Positions 32,492 to 40,498 of a stretch of DNA of 64,000 nt are shown in pieces. The notes beneath the pieces were generated by a model, which was given only the letters and a program-made list of their open reading frames with translations, was not told the DNA's origin and searched no databases. Numbering within the stretch: position 1 is the first letter of the stretch; every line of letters begins with the position of its first letter. The stretch is from Bradyrhizobium sp. KBS0727. GTDB taxonomy: Bacteria > Pseudomonadota > Alphaproteobacteria > Rhizobiales > Xanthobacteraceae. Made by a program: the position numbers and the translations under genes. The stretch lies in NCBI RefSeq assembly GCF_005937885.2, contig NZ_CP042176.1, forward strand, positions 558,001 to 622,000, written 5' to 3'.

Positions 32492-33676
32492 TCACGCACT
32501 CACGCTTTCGCCGAGATATTCGATCGCGGCTTCGGTTCCGCCCTTGCCATGCGGCACATCGAGCGCATTGAGGGCGACTTCGATGACGCCGAGCGTGCCC
32601 AGGATCATCGGGGCGTTGACGTGGCCCATATGGGCGATCCGGAAGGCCTGTCCCGAGAGGTCGCCGATCCCGGTGCCGAGCACCACGCCGCATTTCTCCT
32701 TGCAGTAGCGCTGCAGCGCAGCAGGATCATGCCCGTTCATCGTCACCGTCGTGACCGTGTTGGAGCGCTCGTTCGCCTCGGCAATGTTGAAGCCGAGCAC
32801 CTGGCCCTCGGCCCAGACCGAAACCGCGCGGCGCACCGCTTCGGCGAGCAGACTGTGGCGCAGGAAGGCGTTTTCCAGCCCCTCCGAATGGAGCATGTCG
32901 ATCGCCTTGCGCAGCGCGAACAACAGATGCACCGGCGCGGTGCCGGAATATTTGCGGTAGTGCTCGCTGCCGTCGCGCTCGGTCCAGTCCCAATAGGGCG
33001 TGCGCAGGTTGGCCTTCTTGTGCACCTCGCGGGCGCGGTCGTTGGCGGCGACGAAGCCGAGGCCGGGCGGGGTCATCAGGCCCTTCTGCGAACCGGACAT
33101 CGCGACGTCGATGCCCCACGCATCCATTTCGAACGGCATGCAGCCGAGCGACGCCACCGTGTCGACCATGAACAGGGCCGGATGGCCAGAGGCCTTGATC
33201 GCCTTGCCGATGGCTTCGACGTCGTTATAGGCGCCGGACGCCGTGTCGACCTGCACCGCGACGATCGCCTTGATGCTGTGATCCTTGTCCTGCTTCAGCC
33301 GTGCCTCGACCTCGGCGGGTCGGATGGCGCGGCGCCAGTCGCCTTTCAGCACCTCGACATCGGCGCCCATCGCCTTGGCGGCCATGCCCCAGCCGATCGC
33401 AAAGCGGCCGCTTTCCAGCACCAGCAGCTTGTCGCCGCGCGACAGCACGTTGGAAAGCGTCGCTTCCCAGGCGCCGTGGCCGTTGGCGATGTAGATGTAG
33501 GAGTGGCCTTTGGTTTTGAACAGTTTGGAGAGATCGGCGAGCAGGCCGTGCGTCAGCTCCACCATCTCGTTGGAATAAATGTCGAGCGCCGGACGATGCA
33601 TCGCCTGCAGCACTTCGTCGGGCATGGTGGTGGGCCCGGGGATGGCCAGAAATTCCCGGCCCGCGCGAACGGTCAT
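32492..33676 (-). CDS. class V aminotransferase, serine/alanine-glyoxylate type
   Basis: A 394-residue PLP enzyme. IPGPTTMPDEVLQAM at the N terminus and the PLP Lys in SGSQKGLMTPPGLGF identify the serine--glyoxylate/alanine--glyoxylate aminotransferase group. It would convert glyoxylate plus Ser or Ala to Gly plus hydroxypyruvate or pyruvate, as in C1, glycolate or photorespiratory metabolism. It lies 154 bases upstream of the ABC operon in the same direction. A 2-aminoethylphosphonate aminotransferase was considered because of the neighbouring transporter, but the N-terminal motif argues against it. Confidence 0.85.
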   Translation of the reverse strand: MTVRAGREFLAIPGPTTMPDEVLQAMHRPALDIYSNEMVELTHGLLADLSKLFKTKGHSYIYIANGHGAWEATLSNVLSRGDKLLVLESGRFAIGWGMAAKAMGADVEVLKGDWRRAIRPAEVEARLKQDKDHSIKAIVAVQVDTASGAYNDVEAIGKAIKASGHPALFMVDTVASLGCMPFEMDAWGIDVAMSGSQKGLMTPPGLGFVAANDRAREVHKKANLRTPYWDWTERDGSEHYRKYSGTAPVHLLFALRKAIDMLHSEGLENAFLRHSLLAEAVRRAVSVWAEGQVLGFNIAEANERSNTVTTVTMNGHDPAALQRYCKEKCGVVLGTGIGDLSGQAFRIAHMGHVNAPMILGTLGVIEVALNALDVPHGKGGTEAAIEYLGESVSA

Positions 33677-33770
33677 TTTTTGGTTTTCCTTGTCGGAGAT
33701 TTAGCGTCGAACATTCAGCCCTGAGTTCCACAATAGGCGATCGAAGCCGTCATTGCGAGCCACCCCAACC

Positions 33771-33863
33771 GTCATTCCGGGGCTCGCGAAGCGAGAACCC
33801 GGAATCTCGAGATTCTCAGGTGCGCAATTGCGCACCATAGTTCGCTTCGCGCCCCGGAATGAC
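33771..33863. repeat. palindromic repeat, family A copy 3
   Basis: GTCATTCCGGGG ... CCCCGGAATGAC terminal inverted repeats, with AATCTCGAGATT and GTGCGCAATTGCGCAC inside. It separates two minus-strand genes. Confidence 0.8.
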
Positions 33864-33874
33864 GGCAAAGGCCG

Positions 33875-34714
33875 TCATTTCGACACCGCATCGGCGATCG
33901 CGTGCCAGATCTGATCTTTCATCTCGGTCGCCGGCGGGCTCGGGATCGTCACCGCGGGCCCGTCGCGCTTCTTGCAGGCTTCGACCAGCCGCAGCACCCA
34001 GATCTCGCCGTCGGTGTAATAAAGGTCGCCGCCGCCATTGTGGCCGGCGAACGTCGGCCCAATGCCGGTGACCTGATATTTGGCGTCGACCATGCCGGCG
34101 TTCTCCAGATCGGCCGCCAGCAGCGCGCGTTCGGCGTCGAGGTCGGCGCTGATGTGGTGGGTCACCGCCACCGTGTATTTGCTGACGCCGACGCCACGGT
34201 CCTCCGTCGCCGCCCCCAGCCACACCGGACGCTTCTCCTCGCCCTCCGCCAGCACCTTCCAGTAGCGGACATGGTTGCGCCGATCGGCGTTTTGGCCGAT
34301 CGGCTTTTCAAAGGCGAGGTCCTCGCGGCGGCCGAGGTAATAAAGATGGCTCACCGGCGCGTCCCTGTAGGGCCGGTCGAGCAGCACGGAGCCGACGATC
34401 TCGATCGACGATTTCAGCGTGATCGGATCGGCCGGGTACCAGCCGGCCGCGTGCATCGCACAGACCACGTCGCCGATGTCGCCGACCAGGCCGACATTCA
34501 TGGGATCGCCGGGAATGCCCTGGCCGGTGCGCGTCACCATCGGCAGGTTGGCGAGGCCTTTCTGGTGCTCGTAGTGGGTCCAGAACAACGGCAGCAGCAG
34601 ATAAGCCAGTGCGGTGTAGACCATGACGACGGCGAGCGAGAGCAGCAGAATGCGCTCCAGCCGCGAATGTTGTCGTAGTCGCTGCGATTCCAGTTCGTCG
34701 TAGAGGTCGGACAC
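33875..34714 (-). CDS. LssY C-terminal domain protein
   Basis: A 279-residue protein with one transmembrane helix (about 22-45, ILLLSLAVVMVYTALAYLLL) and a soluble domain that looks like the LssY_C family: GDPMNVGLVGD, AMHAAGWYPADPITLKSS, and VSHLYYLGRREDLAFEKPIG. LssY was first named in the Legionella type I secretion locus, but the molecular function of this domain is unknown. GTG start. No secretion genes lie nearby. Stands alone between two repeat elements. Confidence 0.75.
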   Translation of the reverse strand: MSDLYDELESQRLRQHSRLERILLLSLAVVMVYTALAYLLLPLFWTHYEHQKGLANLPMVTRTGQGIPGDPMNVGLVGDIGDVVCAMHAAGWYPADPITLKSSIEIVGSVLLDRPYRDAPVSHLYYLGRREDLAFEKPIGQNADRRNHVRYWKVLAEGEEKRPVWLGAATEDRGVGVSKYTVAVTHHISADLDAERALLAADLENAGMVDAKYQVTGIGPTFAGHNGGGDLYYTDGEIWVLRLVEACKKRDGPAVTIPSPPATEMKDQIWHAIADAVSK

Positions 34715-34730
34715 GGGGCGTTACTCTTGG

Positions 34731-34837
34731 CTTCATCCTTCGAGACGGCGCTACGCGCCTCCTCAGGATGAGGGAGAGACTTTGAATTCCTCATGGTGAG
34801 GAGCGCGGCAACGCCGCGCGTCTCGAACCATGGAGGC
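34731..34837. repeat. palindromic repeat, family B copy 2
   Basis: Two units: CTTCATCCTTCGAGACGGCG ... CGCCTCCTCAGGATGAGG (34731-34773), and CCTCATGGTGAGGAGCGCGG ... GTCTCGAACCATGGAGG (34789-34837). Same family as 28215-28317. Confidence 0.75.
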
Positions 34838-34846
34838 CCACAACCG

Positions 34847-35572
34847 CTAGCGCTTGGTCTCCCGGCAGCCGGCGGCTTCGGCCTCGTCGACCGAGCAGAA
34901 CCAGCGCGTGCCCTTGCTGATCTTCATCTGGATCCGTGCATACCAGCGGCTCGTCGGCGTGTGGTAGATGCATTCGCCCGAGGTGTTGACGTTGCCCTTG
35001 ATGGTGCAGTCGGGCGAGGGCGCGACCGGACCGGAGGCCGAAGCCAGCAGGATCGTCGAGGCATTTTCCGGCGGCTTGGCGGCGCCGAGAATGGTGGTCT
35101 TCTTGTTGCGGGCGCGCCAGTCCCACGGCGCGATGAAGGCGCCCTGCCACATCCCGGCCTTGGCCTCGCGCGCGGCCTTCTCGTCGGCGTCGTAGTCGTG
35201 GCTGATGCGGGTGTAGGACAGCGCCCAGCCATTTCCGACCAGCCACTTCTGGATGTCCTCGCCCTCGACCTCGCATCGCGCCACGGTGTGGCCGCGGCGG
35301 TCGGTGTTTCTGGGATGACAGGTCCAGCTCTTGTTGCCGACATGCTTGATCAGTTCGTCGCGGGCGGCGACGCCGCAGGTCCAGCGCTCGCCCGAATTGT
35401 TCAGGCAGAGCTGGTCTACCGCCGGCGCGTCAATTCCGCCCAAGCGAATGCGGCTGTTGCCGATCTGGATATGGTCGCCTTCGCGGATTTTCGGCACGCC
35501 TGATATGTCGGCCGCCTGGGCCAGGACCGGCAGCAGCGAGAGGATGGCGGCGAGCAAGAACTTCGATGTCAT
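34847..35572 (-). CDS. secreted thermonuclease-like (SNase) protein
   Basis: A 241-residue protein with a Sec signal peptide (about 1-21, ending VLAQAAD) and an SNase-like OB fold (about 30-150). RIRLGGIDAPAVDQLC matches the family's R-L-x-G-I-D-A-P core, and GHTVARCEVEGEDIQ the second strand. Several Cys suggest disulfides. The C-terminal about 90 residues (DCTIKGNVNTSGECIYHTP) are an added domain. Probably a periplasmic or secreted nuclease, though the catalytic Arg/Glu set cannot be confirmed by eye. The ATG at 35572 is chosen over 35620 because it directly precedes the signal peptide. Confidence 0.8.
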   Translation of the reverse strand: MTSKFLLAAILSLLPVLAQAADISGVPKIREGDHIQIGNSRIRLGGIDAPAVDQLCLNNSGERWTCGVAARDELIKHVGNKSWTCHPRNTDRRGHTVARCEVEGEDIQKWLVGNGWALSYTRISHDYDADEKAAREAKAGMWQGAFIAPWDWRARNKKTTILGAAKPPENASTILLASASGPVAPSPDCTIKGNVNTSGECIYHTPTSRWYARIQMKISKGTRWFCSVDEAEAAGCRETKR

Positions 35573-35710
35573 CGGCAATCCCGAAAGTGAGCGCAAAAGG
35601 CCTCGATCAAATCTGCGCAATCCAGACCTGCCTATTCATTGTGCGGGCATTGCGACCGGCTTGCCAACAGCCGGGCCGACGCCCGCCTTCAACTTCCCGT
35701 CATTGTCGTT

Positions 35711-35835
35711 GTCATTCCCCGGTGCGCAATTGCGCACCTGAGGGCGATGCGTCAGCATCGAACCCGGAATCTCGAGATTCCCCGGGGTGCAATCGCACCC
35801 CTGAGGTCTGGTCCTTCGGACCATCCCGGAATGAC
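35711..35835. repeat. palindromic repeat, family A copy 4 (compound)
   Basis: Begins GTCATTCCCCGGTGCG and ends CCCGGAATGAC. Internal palindromes include GTGCGCAATTGCGCAC, AATCTCGAGATT and GGTCCTTCGGACC. Longer than other copies, as if two units fused. Confidence 0.75.
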
Positions 35836-35837
35836 AG

Positions 35838-37565
35838 TCATCCACTCGCCATTTTCCTCCGTGCCAGCGCCAGCCCCATCAGCACGAACGCTGACGTCAC
35901 CTCGGGGCCGCCGACCAGAATCCGCGTCGGGGTCTTCATCTTGTTCCACTCATAGGCCTTGTAGGGCCCATGCCGGCCGCCTTCGCCGAAACTCGCGACA
36001 ATGCACGCCAGCGCCGGGGTAAAGGTCGCAACATCGGCGCCGAGATGCGCCAGCGCCATCAGCGCCAGCGCCGCATCGAACGCGTTCATCTCCCGGGTAA
36101 TCAGCTCACCCTCGACATAGGCCAGCACCTTGCCTTTGATGAAATCGAAACTGCCGCCGGGATCGATCGCCTGCCGCGCCGCCAGCGGCAATGCCATGAA
36201 CGCGGCATGGCAGCGGCCGAAATAGGCCGAATAGAGTTCGGGCAGATAATAGATATGCGTGCGCGGGTTGGCGAACGCGCTGTTTTCGGCCAGCTTGCGC
36301 TGGAAGCCGATGATGCGGTGCACGGTTTCCAGCCGCTGCGGCGTCTCGAGGATGTTCCAGCGGGCGAGGTTGCGGAAACTTACCTCGAGAATGTCGAGAT
36401 TGAGTGTCGGATCGAGGTCGTTGCCGTAGGGCCGGTCGCCGGCGAGATTGTCGATCCAGGTGACGACGCCGCCCTCGTAATCGACATGGTCGTTCAAGGG
36501 CACCGTGACGCGCGGTTCGTTGGCGCCCTCGCGCACCTGGTAGCCGCGGTAGAAGTCGAGCAGCGGCTGATCGAGGATCGGATCGGTCGAGCCGGCCTGG
36601 GTCGCGGCCGAGAACGAGCACGCCGTGGTGTCGCAATCCGGCACGTAGATGCCGAAGCCGAGATCCTGCTTGATCTGCGCGAAGAAGCGCGAGAACCGCG
36701 GCCCCGACCCGGGCGCCAGCGCGGTGATGACCTTGACCGTCGAGCCGTCGTGCGAGGGCACTTCCTCGGCGCTGGTCTTCAGGCAAAACTCCACCATCTC
36801 CGCAATCGCGCGCTGCGACGCCGCGGTCTCTTCGCCCGAGGCGAGCCCGGTCTCGACAAAGCTCAGCAGCGCCTCGGTGAAGAAGGCGTCGTAATAGGCC
36901 GAGCGGTGCCGGATCTGCATCGGCTCCCACATCGGCTCGGCGATCCCCCGCCAGGGCGGGTTGATCAGCGCGCGCGCCGGCGAATGCGCGATGAAGATCC
37001 GCGCCAGGTTGAACAGCAATGTCGAGTTCTTGTAGCCGCGGGCATTCAGCCCGGTCAGCGCCATCAGCATCTCGCGCCCGCCCACATCGGGGTCGCCGAG
37101 CAGGTTGAACGCCGCATAGGTGGGGATGAAGCCGTTTTTCGAGAACGAGCCCAACAGATGCGCGCCGCAGCGGCGGATCACGCGCTCGATCTCGGCCATG
37201 CCGGGCGCGCGGGCGGTGGCCGTGACCTTGGCCGGCTCCGGGTGGCACACGTCGATATCGGCCATCAGCTCGGCGATCGGGGCGCCGACCGCGGCCCAGT
37301 CCGGCTCGGCGGCGTCGCGGGCATGGGTCAGCGCCGCGCGCAGCCGCTGCAGCCGGGCTTCATCGTTCAGGGCCGGCAGCCCGGTGCGGCGGAGCAACGG
37401 CCGCAGCGCCGGGTTGCCGAGCGCGGTCTTGTAGAACTTGCCGAGATGGGGGTCGCCGCCGCGGTAGTTCAGCAGCACGGGATCGCAGACGTCGTACAGC
37501 GACGGGCCGTCCTTCCGGGCGGTCAGCGCGCGGAACGCCGCGCCGGCGAAATACTGGAAGCCCAT
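35838..37565 (-). CDS. unknown protein with possible alpha/alpha-toroid (terpene-cyclase-like) features
   Basis: A 575-residue protein without signal peptide or membrane helices. Two features recall the alpha/alpha-barrel terpene cyclase/prenyltransferase fold. One is an acidic motif PDCDTTACSF (Asp310, Asp312) resembling the D-x-D-D-T-A of squalene/hopene cyclases. The other is C-terminal repeats of the type NAFDAALALMALAHLGAD. YNGK-like or QW motifs are not clear. It may be a diverged cyclase-fold protein or an unrelated helical protein. It is flanked by repeats and faces away from the caspase-like gene at 38030. I know of no assigned function. Confidence 0.6.
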   Translation of the reverse strand: MGFQYFAGAAFRALTARKDGPSLYDVCDPVLLNYRGGDPHLGKFYKTALGNPALRPLLRRTGLPALNDEARLQRLRAALTHARDAAEPDWAAVGAPIAELMADIDVCHPEPAKVTATARAPGMAEIERVIRRCGAHLLGSFSKNGFIPTYAAFNLLGDPDVGGREMLMALTGLNARGYKNSTLLFNLARIFIAHSPARALINPPWRGIAEPMWEPMQIRHRSAYYDAFFTEALLSFVETGLASGEETAASQRAIAEMVEFCLKTSAEEVPSHDGSTVKVITALAPGSGPRFSRFFAQIKQDLGFGIYVPDCDTTACSFSAATQAGSTDPILDQPLLDFYRGYQVREGANEPRVTVPLNDHVDYEGGVVTWIDNLAGDRPYGNDLDPTLNLDILEVSFRNLARWNILETPQRLETVHRIIGFQRKLAENSAFANPRTHIYYLPELYSAYFGRCHAAFMALPLAARQAIDPGGSFDFIKGKVLAYVEGELITREMNAFDAALALMALAHLGADVATFTPALACIVASFGEGGRHGPYKAYEWNKMKTPTRILVGGPEVTSAFVLMGLALARRKMASG

Positions 37566-37612
37566 GCCGTTTCTTTCAGCCGGAACGGTGAACCGAGGCG
37601 TCTTTATTCATA

Positions 37613-37661
37613 GGGCATGATCCCGAAAAGTGGGTACCGGTTTTCGGAAAAGATCATGCCC
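37613..37661. repeat. palindromic repeat, family E-like, copy a
   Basis: GGGCATGATCCCGAAAAGTG ... TTTTCGGAAAAGATCATGCCC: near-perfect inverted repeat around GGTACC. Immediately followed by a second copy. Confidence 0.8.
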
Positions 37662-37671
37662 AGCTTCAGAA

Positions 37672-37720
37672 GGCATGATCCCGAGAAGTGGGTACCGGTT
37701 TTCGGACAAGACCATGCCCC
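37672..37720. repeat. palindromic repeat, family E-like, copy b
   Basis: GGCATGATCCCGAGAAGTGG ... TTTTCGGACAAGACCATGCCC, a direct copy of 37613-37661 ten bases further on, with three or so substitutions. Confidence 0.8.
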
Positions 37721-37798
37721 CCTAACAAAAATGCCCACCGCCGGCCGGACGCGGCCTGCAAGCCCTTGAAAACTATACAAGTTGGCGGGAAACACAAA

Positions 37799-37814
37799 TG
37801 TGATGAAGGTCACA
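37799..37814. promoter_or_regulatory. CRP-type binding site, perfect TGTGA-N6-TCACA
   Basis: TGTGA at 37799-37803 and TCACA at 37810-37814, extended by one more base pair on each side (ATGTGA/TCACAT) and preceded by AA. It lies 216 bases before the caspase-fold gene start at 38030 and 234 bases before the toroid-like gene on the other strand. Confidence 0.65.
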
Positions 37815-38029
37815 TAATCCAGCCCCGGGTTCCGGCCACCATCCGCCGCCATCGGCTCCATGCGCCAAAGGAGGTTGCCCCGGCGAGCGCTGCGGGTTAA
37901 GGGTTTCTTTGTTGCAGTGCCGCAAATTGCGCGCAATTCGACGGCACAGATTTGGCAACCCCTCAAACCTAACCGGCATTGGCGCGACTAATTGGCGCGC
38001 GCGCTGGAAAACGATTGGGAATGGAAACG

Positions 38030-38869
38030 ATGAATTTGACCCAAGCCCGCATCTCCCGCCGCCCCGTCACCATTGCCGCCGCTTTGGTTGGCCTGGTGTC
38101 GCTGGCGATCGGCGCCCATGCGGCGTTGAACAAGCGCTCGCTCGAGGCCGCCAAGGCTGTTGGCACCGAGCAGACCGGCTCGATCGGCAAGGATGCATCG
38201 CGCGTCGCCCTCGTCATCGGCAATGGCCATTATCCGGATGCTGCCGCGCCGCTGGCGCAGCCGATCAACGACGCCCGCGGCCTGACCGCGGCGCTGCGCG
38301 CCCAGGGCGTTGACGTCGACGTGGTGGAAGACGCCACCAAGGACGACATGGTCCGCGCCATCGAGCGGATGAAGTCCAGGATCAGCAAGGACACCGTGGT
38401 GATGCTGTTCTTCGGCGGCTACGGCATCCAGGTCGGCCGCGAGAGCTTCATGATCCCGGTCGATGCCACGATCTGGAAGGAAAGCGACGTCCGCCGCACC
38501 GGCGTCAGCATCGAGCAGGCGCTGGACGCGATGACCGAGAAGGGCGCCAAGGCCAAGCTCGTCGTCGTCGACGCCTCCCGCCGCAATCCCTATGAGCGCC
38601 GCTTTCGCTCGTTCAGCCACGGCCTCGCGCCGATCTCGCCGCCGGAAAACGCGCTGGTGCTGTCGGCCGCCACGCCGGGCACCGTGACCGATGACGGCAA
38701 GGGCCAGTACAGCGTGCTGGTGACCGAGCTGCTCAACAATCTGAATGCGCAGACCGGCGCCGAGACCGCCTTCAACAAGACCCGCGTCGCCATCTCCCGC
38801 GCCTCTGAAGGCGAGCAGGTGCCGTCGGTCTCGTCGTCGCTCTTGGAAGACGTCCGCATCGGCGGGTAA
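38030..38869 (+). CDS. caspase-fold (peptidase C14-like) pseudoenzyme, Tyr/Ser type
   Basis: A 279-residue protein with an N-terminal hydrophobic segment (about 12-32; signal or anchor) and a p20 caspase-like domain (about 57-270). The fold is clear: RVALVIGNGHYPDAAAPL, PINDARGLTAALR and SFMIPVDATIW. The catalytic His position reads FFGGYGIQ (Tyr131) and the Cys position reads VVDASRRNPY (Ser183), so it lacks the His-Cys dyad. Non-catalytic Tyr/Ser variants of bacterial caspase homologues are known in alphaproteobacteria. The likely role is binding or scaffolding rather than proteolysis, in the periplasm or at the membrane. ATG at 38030 or 38021. A second such protein is at 55132-56610. Confidence 0.85.
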   Translation: MNLTQARISRRPVTIAAALVGLVSLAIGAHAALNKRSLEAAKAVGTEQTGSIGKDASRVALVIGNGHYPDAAAPLAQPINDARGLTAALRAQGVDVDVVEDATKDDMVRAIERMKSRISKDTVVMLFFGGYGIQVGRESFMIPVDATIWKESDVRRTGVSIEQALDAMTEKGAKAKLVVVDASRRNPYERRFRSFSHGLAPISPPENALVLSAATPGTVTDDGKGQYSVLVTELLNNLNAQTGAETAFNKTRVAISRASEGEQVPSVSSSLLEDVRIGG

Positions 38870-38917
38870 GCGCGCAACTGTCGTCCTGCGAACGCAGGCG
38901 ATCACAACATCATGTTC

Positions 38918-38979
38918 GTCATCATGGTCGGGCAAAAGCGCGAAGCGCGTCTTCGCGCTAGGTGACCCGGCCATCTACG
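38918..38979. repeat. palindromic repeat, family D copy 1
   Basis: GTCATCATGGTCGGGC, AAGCGCGAAGCGCGTCTTCG, CGCTAGGTGACCCGGCCAT. Matches the left part of 62878-62989. Confidence 0.7.
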
Positions 38980-39003
38980 TTTTCTCTCGGCTTGCTCCGC
39001 TGC

Positions 39004-39153
39004 ACCTCTCCCGCTTGCGGGGGAGGTCGACACGCGCAGCGTGGCGGGTGGGGGAAACTCTATCCTCTCGACGAGCTGCTTCGGAGAGGCACCCCCACCC
39101 CGACCCTCAAAGAGCGAGCTTTGCTCGTCTCGGCCCGCAAGCGGGAGAGGGAG
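39004..39153. repeat. palindromic repeat, family C copy 3
   Basis: CCTCTCCCGCTTGCGGGGGA at left and CGGCCCGCAAGCGGGAGAGG at right, with CACCCCCACCCCGACCCT inside. Adjacent to a family D copy, making a mosaic. Confidence 0.7.
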
Positions 39154-39179
39154 CGCACCTTCATCGCCGACGTATCGAG

Positions 39180-40082
39180 TTACTTCACATCCGCGGCCGT
39201 CACCGCGCGCACCGGATCGCCTTCGCGCAGCAGCGCGCCGGCGCGGGCCACCACGACATCGCCTTCGACCAGTTGCGAGCCTTCGCGGATCTCGACCTGG
39301 CCGCCCGACATCAATCCGGTTTCCACCCGCCGCGTTTCGACGCGGGCGCGCCGCACCACCTGCACCACGGTGCCGGCGGAACCATAGAGAATGGCCGTCA
39401 GCGGCACCGACAGGCCGCAGCTCTGCCCGGTCGTGATCAGCGCGCGGCCCGAGGAATTCACCAGCAGCCGCCGGTTGGTGGTGATGCCGATGAAGGCCTG
39501 GCCGAGCTGGCTGTCCGGCTGCACGGTGGTCGACAGCCGCCGCACCTTGCCGTCGACCTCGCCGACGCCGATCACCTTGATCCGCGCGGGCTGGTTGACC
39601 GCGAGCTTGGAAATATCGCGCGTCGGCACCAGGCCGACCAGGTCGAACTCGCTGCGCGCGATCACCGAAAACAGCGCCTCGCCCTTGCCCGAAGCCACAG
39701 CACCAACCGCCGCCGTCGAGGCCGAAATCAGCCCCGCCACCGGCGTCTGCACCGTCGCCGTGCCGCCCTCCGGCAAGGTCAGCCGCGCCAGCACCTGGCC
39801 GGCGGTGACGCTGTCGCCGGCATCCGCCAGCACCTCGGAAACCTTCAGCCCCATCCGCTCGGGCCGCACCTGCGTCTCCTCGCGCGGAATGATGGTGCCG
39901 GACACCTCGACAATATTGGCAAAACAGGATTTCGCGGCTTTGAGCACCGTGACCGCGGCGCCCTTGGGCACGACTTCGGGATCGTCGGCGGCGAGGGTGG
40001 GGGAGGCGGTGAGGGAGAGCAGGCCAGCCACCGCCGAGACGAAGAATATTCGCGACGAGGCGAACGCGCTGAAATAAGGCAT
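39180..40082 (-). CDS. periplasmic membrane fusion protein (RND/HlyD type), orphan
   Basis: A 300-residue efflux-adaptor-like protein with an N-terminal signal (about 1-32, ending TLAADD). It has the first half of a lipoyl/hairpin domain (ETQVRPERMGLKVSEVLADA, GDSVTAGQVLARL), a short hairpin, a beta-barrel (ARIKVIGVGEVDGKVRRL) and a membrane-proximal part (VETRRVETGLMSGG). It is a close paralogue of the adaptor at 53237-54160, sharing CF-x2-I/M-V-x-V-x-G-x-I-I/V-P-R. No RND pump is next to it. The start is the ATG at 40082, two codons inside the longest frame, which begins with TTG. It ends toward the caspase-fold gene. Confidence 0.82.
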   Translation of the reverse strand: MPYFSAFASSRIFFVSAVAGLLSLTASPTLAADDPEVVPKGAAVTVLKAAKSCFANIVEVSGTIIPREETQVRPERMGLKVSEVLADAGDSVTAGQVLARLTLPEGGTATVQTPVAGLISASTAAVGAVASGKGEALFSVIARSEFDLVGLVPTRDISKLAVNQPARIKVIGVGEVDGKVRRLSTTVQPDSQLGQAFIGITTNRRLLVNSSGRALITTGQSCGLSVPLTAILYGSAGTVVQVVRRARVETRRVETGLMSGGQVEIREGSQLVEGDVVVARAGALLREGDPVRAVTAADVK

Positions 40083-40201
40083 CGGCAATCCAGTCTCGGT
40101 TTACGGGTCATGGATATCAGAAGGGCGGCGGCGGAGCCAAGGACCATGGGTTTCATTGGATTTGGCCTTTCCGCACACCATTTTCCGGCTTCGCGACCGA
40201 C

Positions 40202-40250
40202 TTGAAACTCCATGATATCCTCATATAATATACAAATATCAAATGTATAT
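40202..40250 (+). promoter_or_regulatory. vapBC promoter with overlapping operator
   Basis: TTGAAA (40202-40207), a 16-base spacer and a perfect TATAAT (40224-40229) make a strong sigma-70-type promoter. Over and just after the -10 lies ATATACA ... TGTATAT (40228-40250), perfect 7-base arms. A second inverted pair, TGATAT/ATATCA (40213-40241), overlaps it. This fits autorepression by the antitoxin. Confidence 0.65.
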
Positions 40251-40264
40251 CACGGAGGCGCCGC

Positions 40265-40498
40265 ATGCAGGTTTCCAAATGGGGTAATAGCCTCGCCGTT
40301 CGCCTGCCCAAGGCGCTGGTCGAGCAGCTCGGGCTGAAGGAAGGCGACGAGTTGAATGTCGTCGCCGCCAGCAGCGACACCCTCGCGGTCGAGACCAAAG
40401 AGGCCAGGCGGTTGCGTGCGCTCGCTAACATCCGCGCGCGAAACTGGACGTTGCCGGCGGACTACAAGTTCGACCGCGACGAGGCCAACGAGCGGTGA
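40265..40498 (+). CDS. vapB: AbrB/MazE-type antitoxin (VapB)
   Basis: A 77-residue SpoVT/AbrB-fold DNA-binding antitoxin. MQVSKWGNSLAVRLPKALVE is the classic swapped-hairpin barrel signature, and KEGDELNVVAASSD completes the domain. The acidic/basic C-terminal tail (LPADYKFDRDEANER) should wrap the toxin. GGAGG sits 6 bases before the ATG. The stop overlaps the toxin start (GTGA). Represses its own promoter with the toxin, as expected from the inverted repeats upstream. Confidence 0.9.
   Translation: MQVSKWGNSLAVRLPKALVEQLGLKEGDELNVVAASSDTLAVETKEARRLRALANIRARNWTLPADYKFDRDEANER

Larger units (their letters stand above)
37566..38029. other. 464-base divergent intergenic region
   Basis: It separates the toroid-like gene (minus) and the caspase-fold gene (plus). 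It contains two tandem family E repeats (37613-37720) and a perfect CRP-type site (37799-37814). Between about 37815 and 38029 I see no further element. Confidence 0.6.
38870..39179. other. 310-base region filled by repeats
   Basis: Gap between two convergent genes, almost entirely made of a family D repeat (38918-38979) and a family C repeat (39004-39153). No gene seen. Confidence 0.65.

Noticed and set aside
32492..33676. 2-aminoethylphosphonate--pyruvate aminotransferase (PhnW) with a phosphonate importer
   Set aside because: The N terminus IPGPTTMP and the Lys context fit serine/alanine-glyoxylate aminotransferases better, and no phosphonatase or C-P lyase gene is near.
35970..37613. 547-codon plus-strand frame opposite the toroid-like gene
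   Set aside because: Considered because the minus-strand protein is unfamiliar. The minus-strand frame has normal amino-acid composition and motifs, whereas this one shows the antisense Arg/Gln/His bias.
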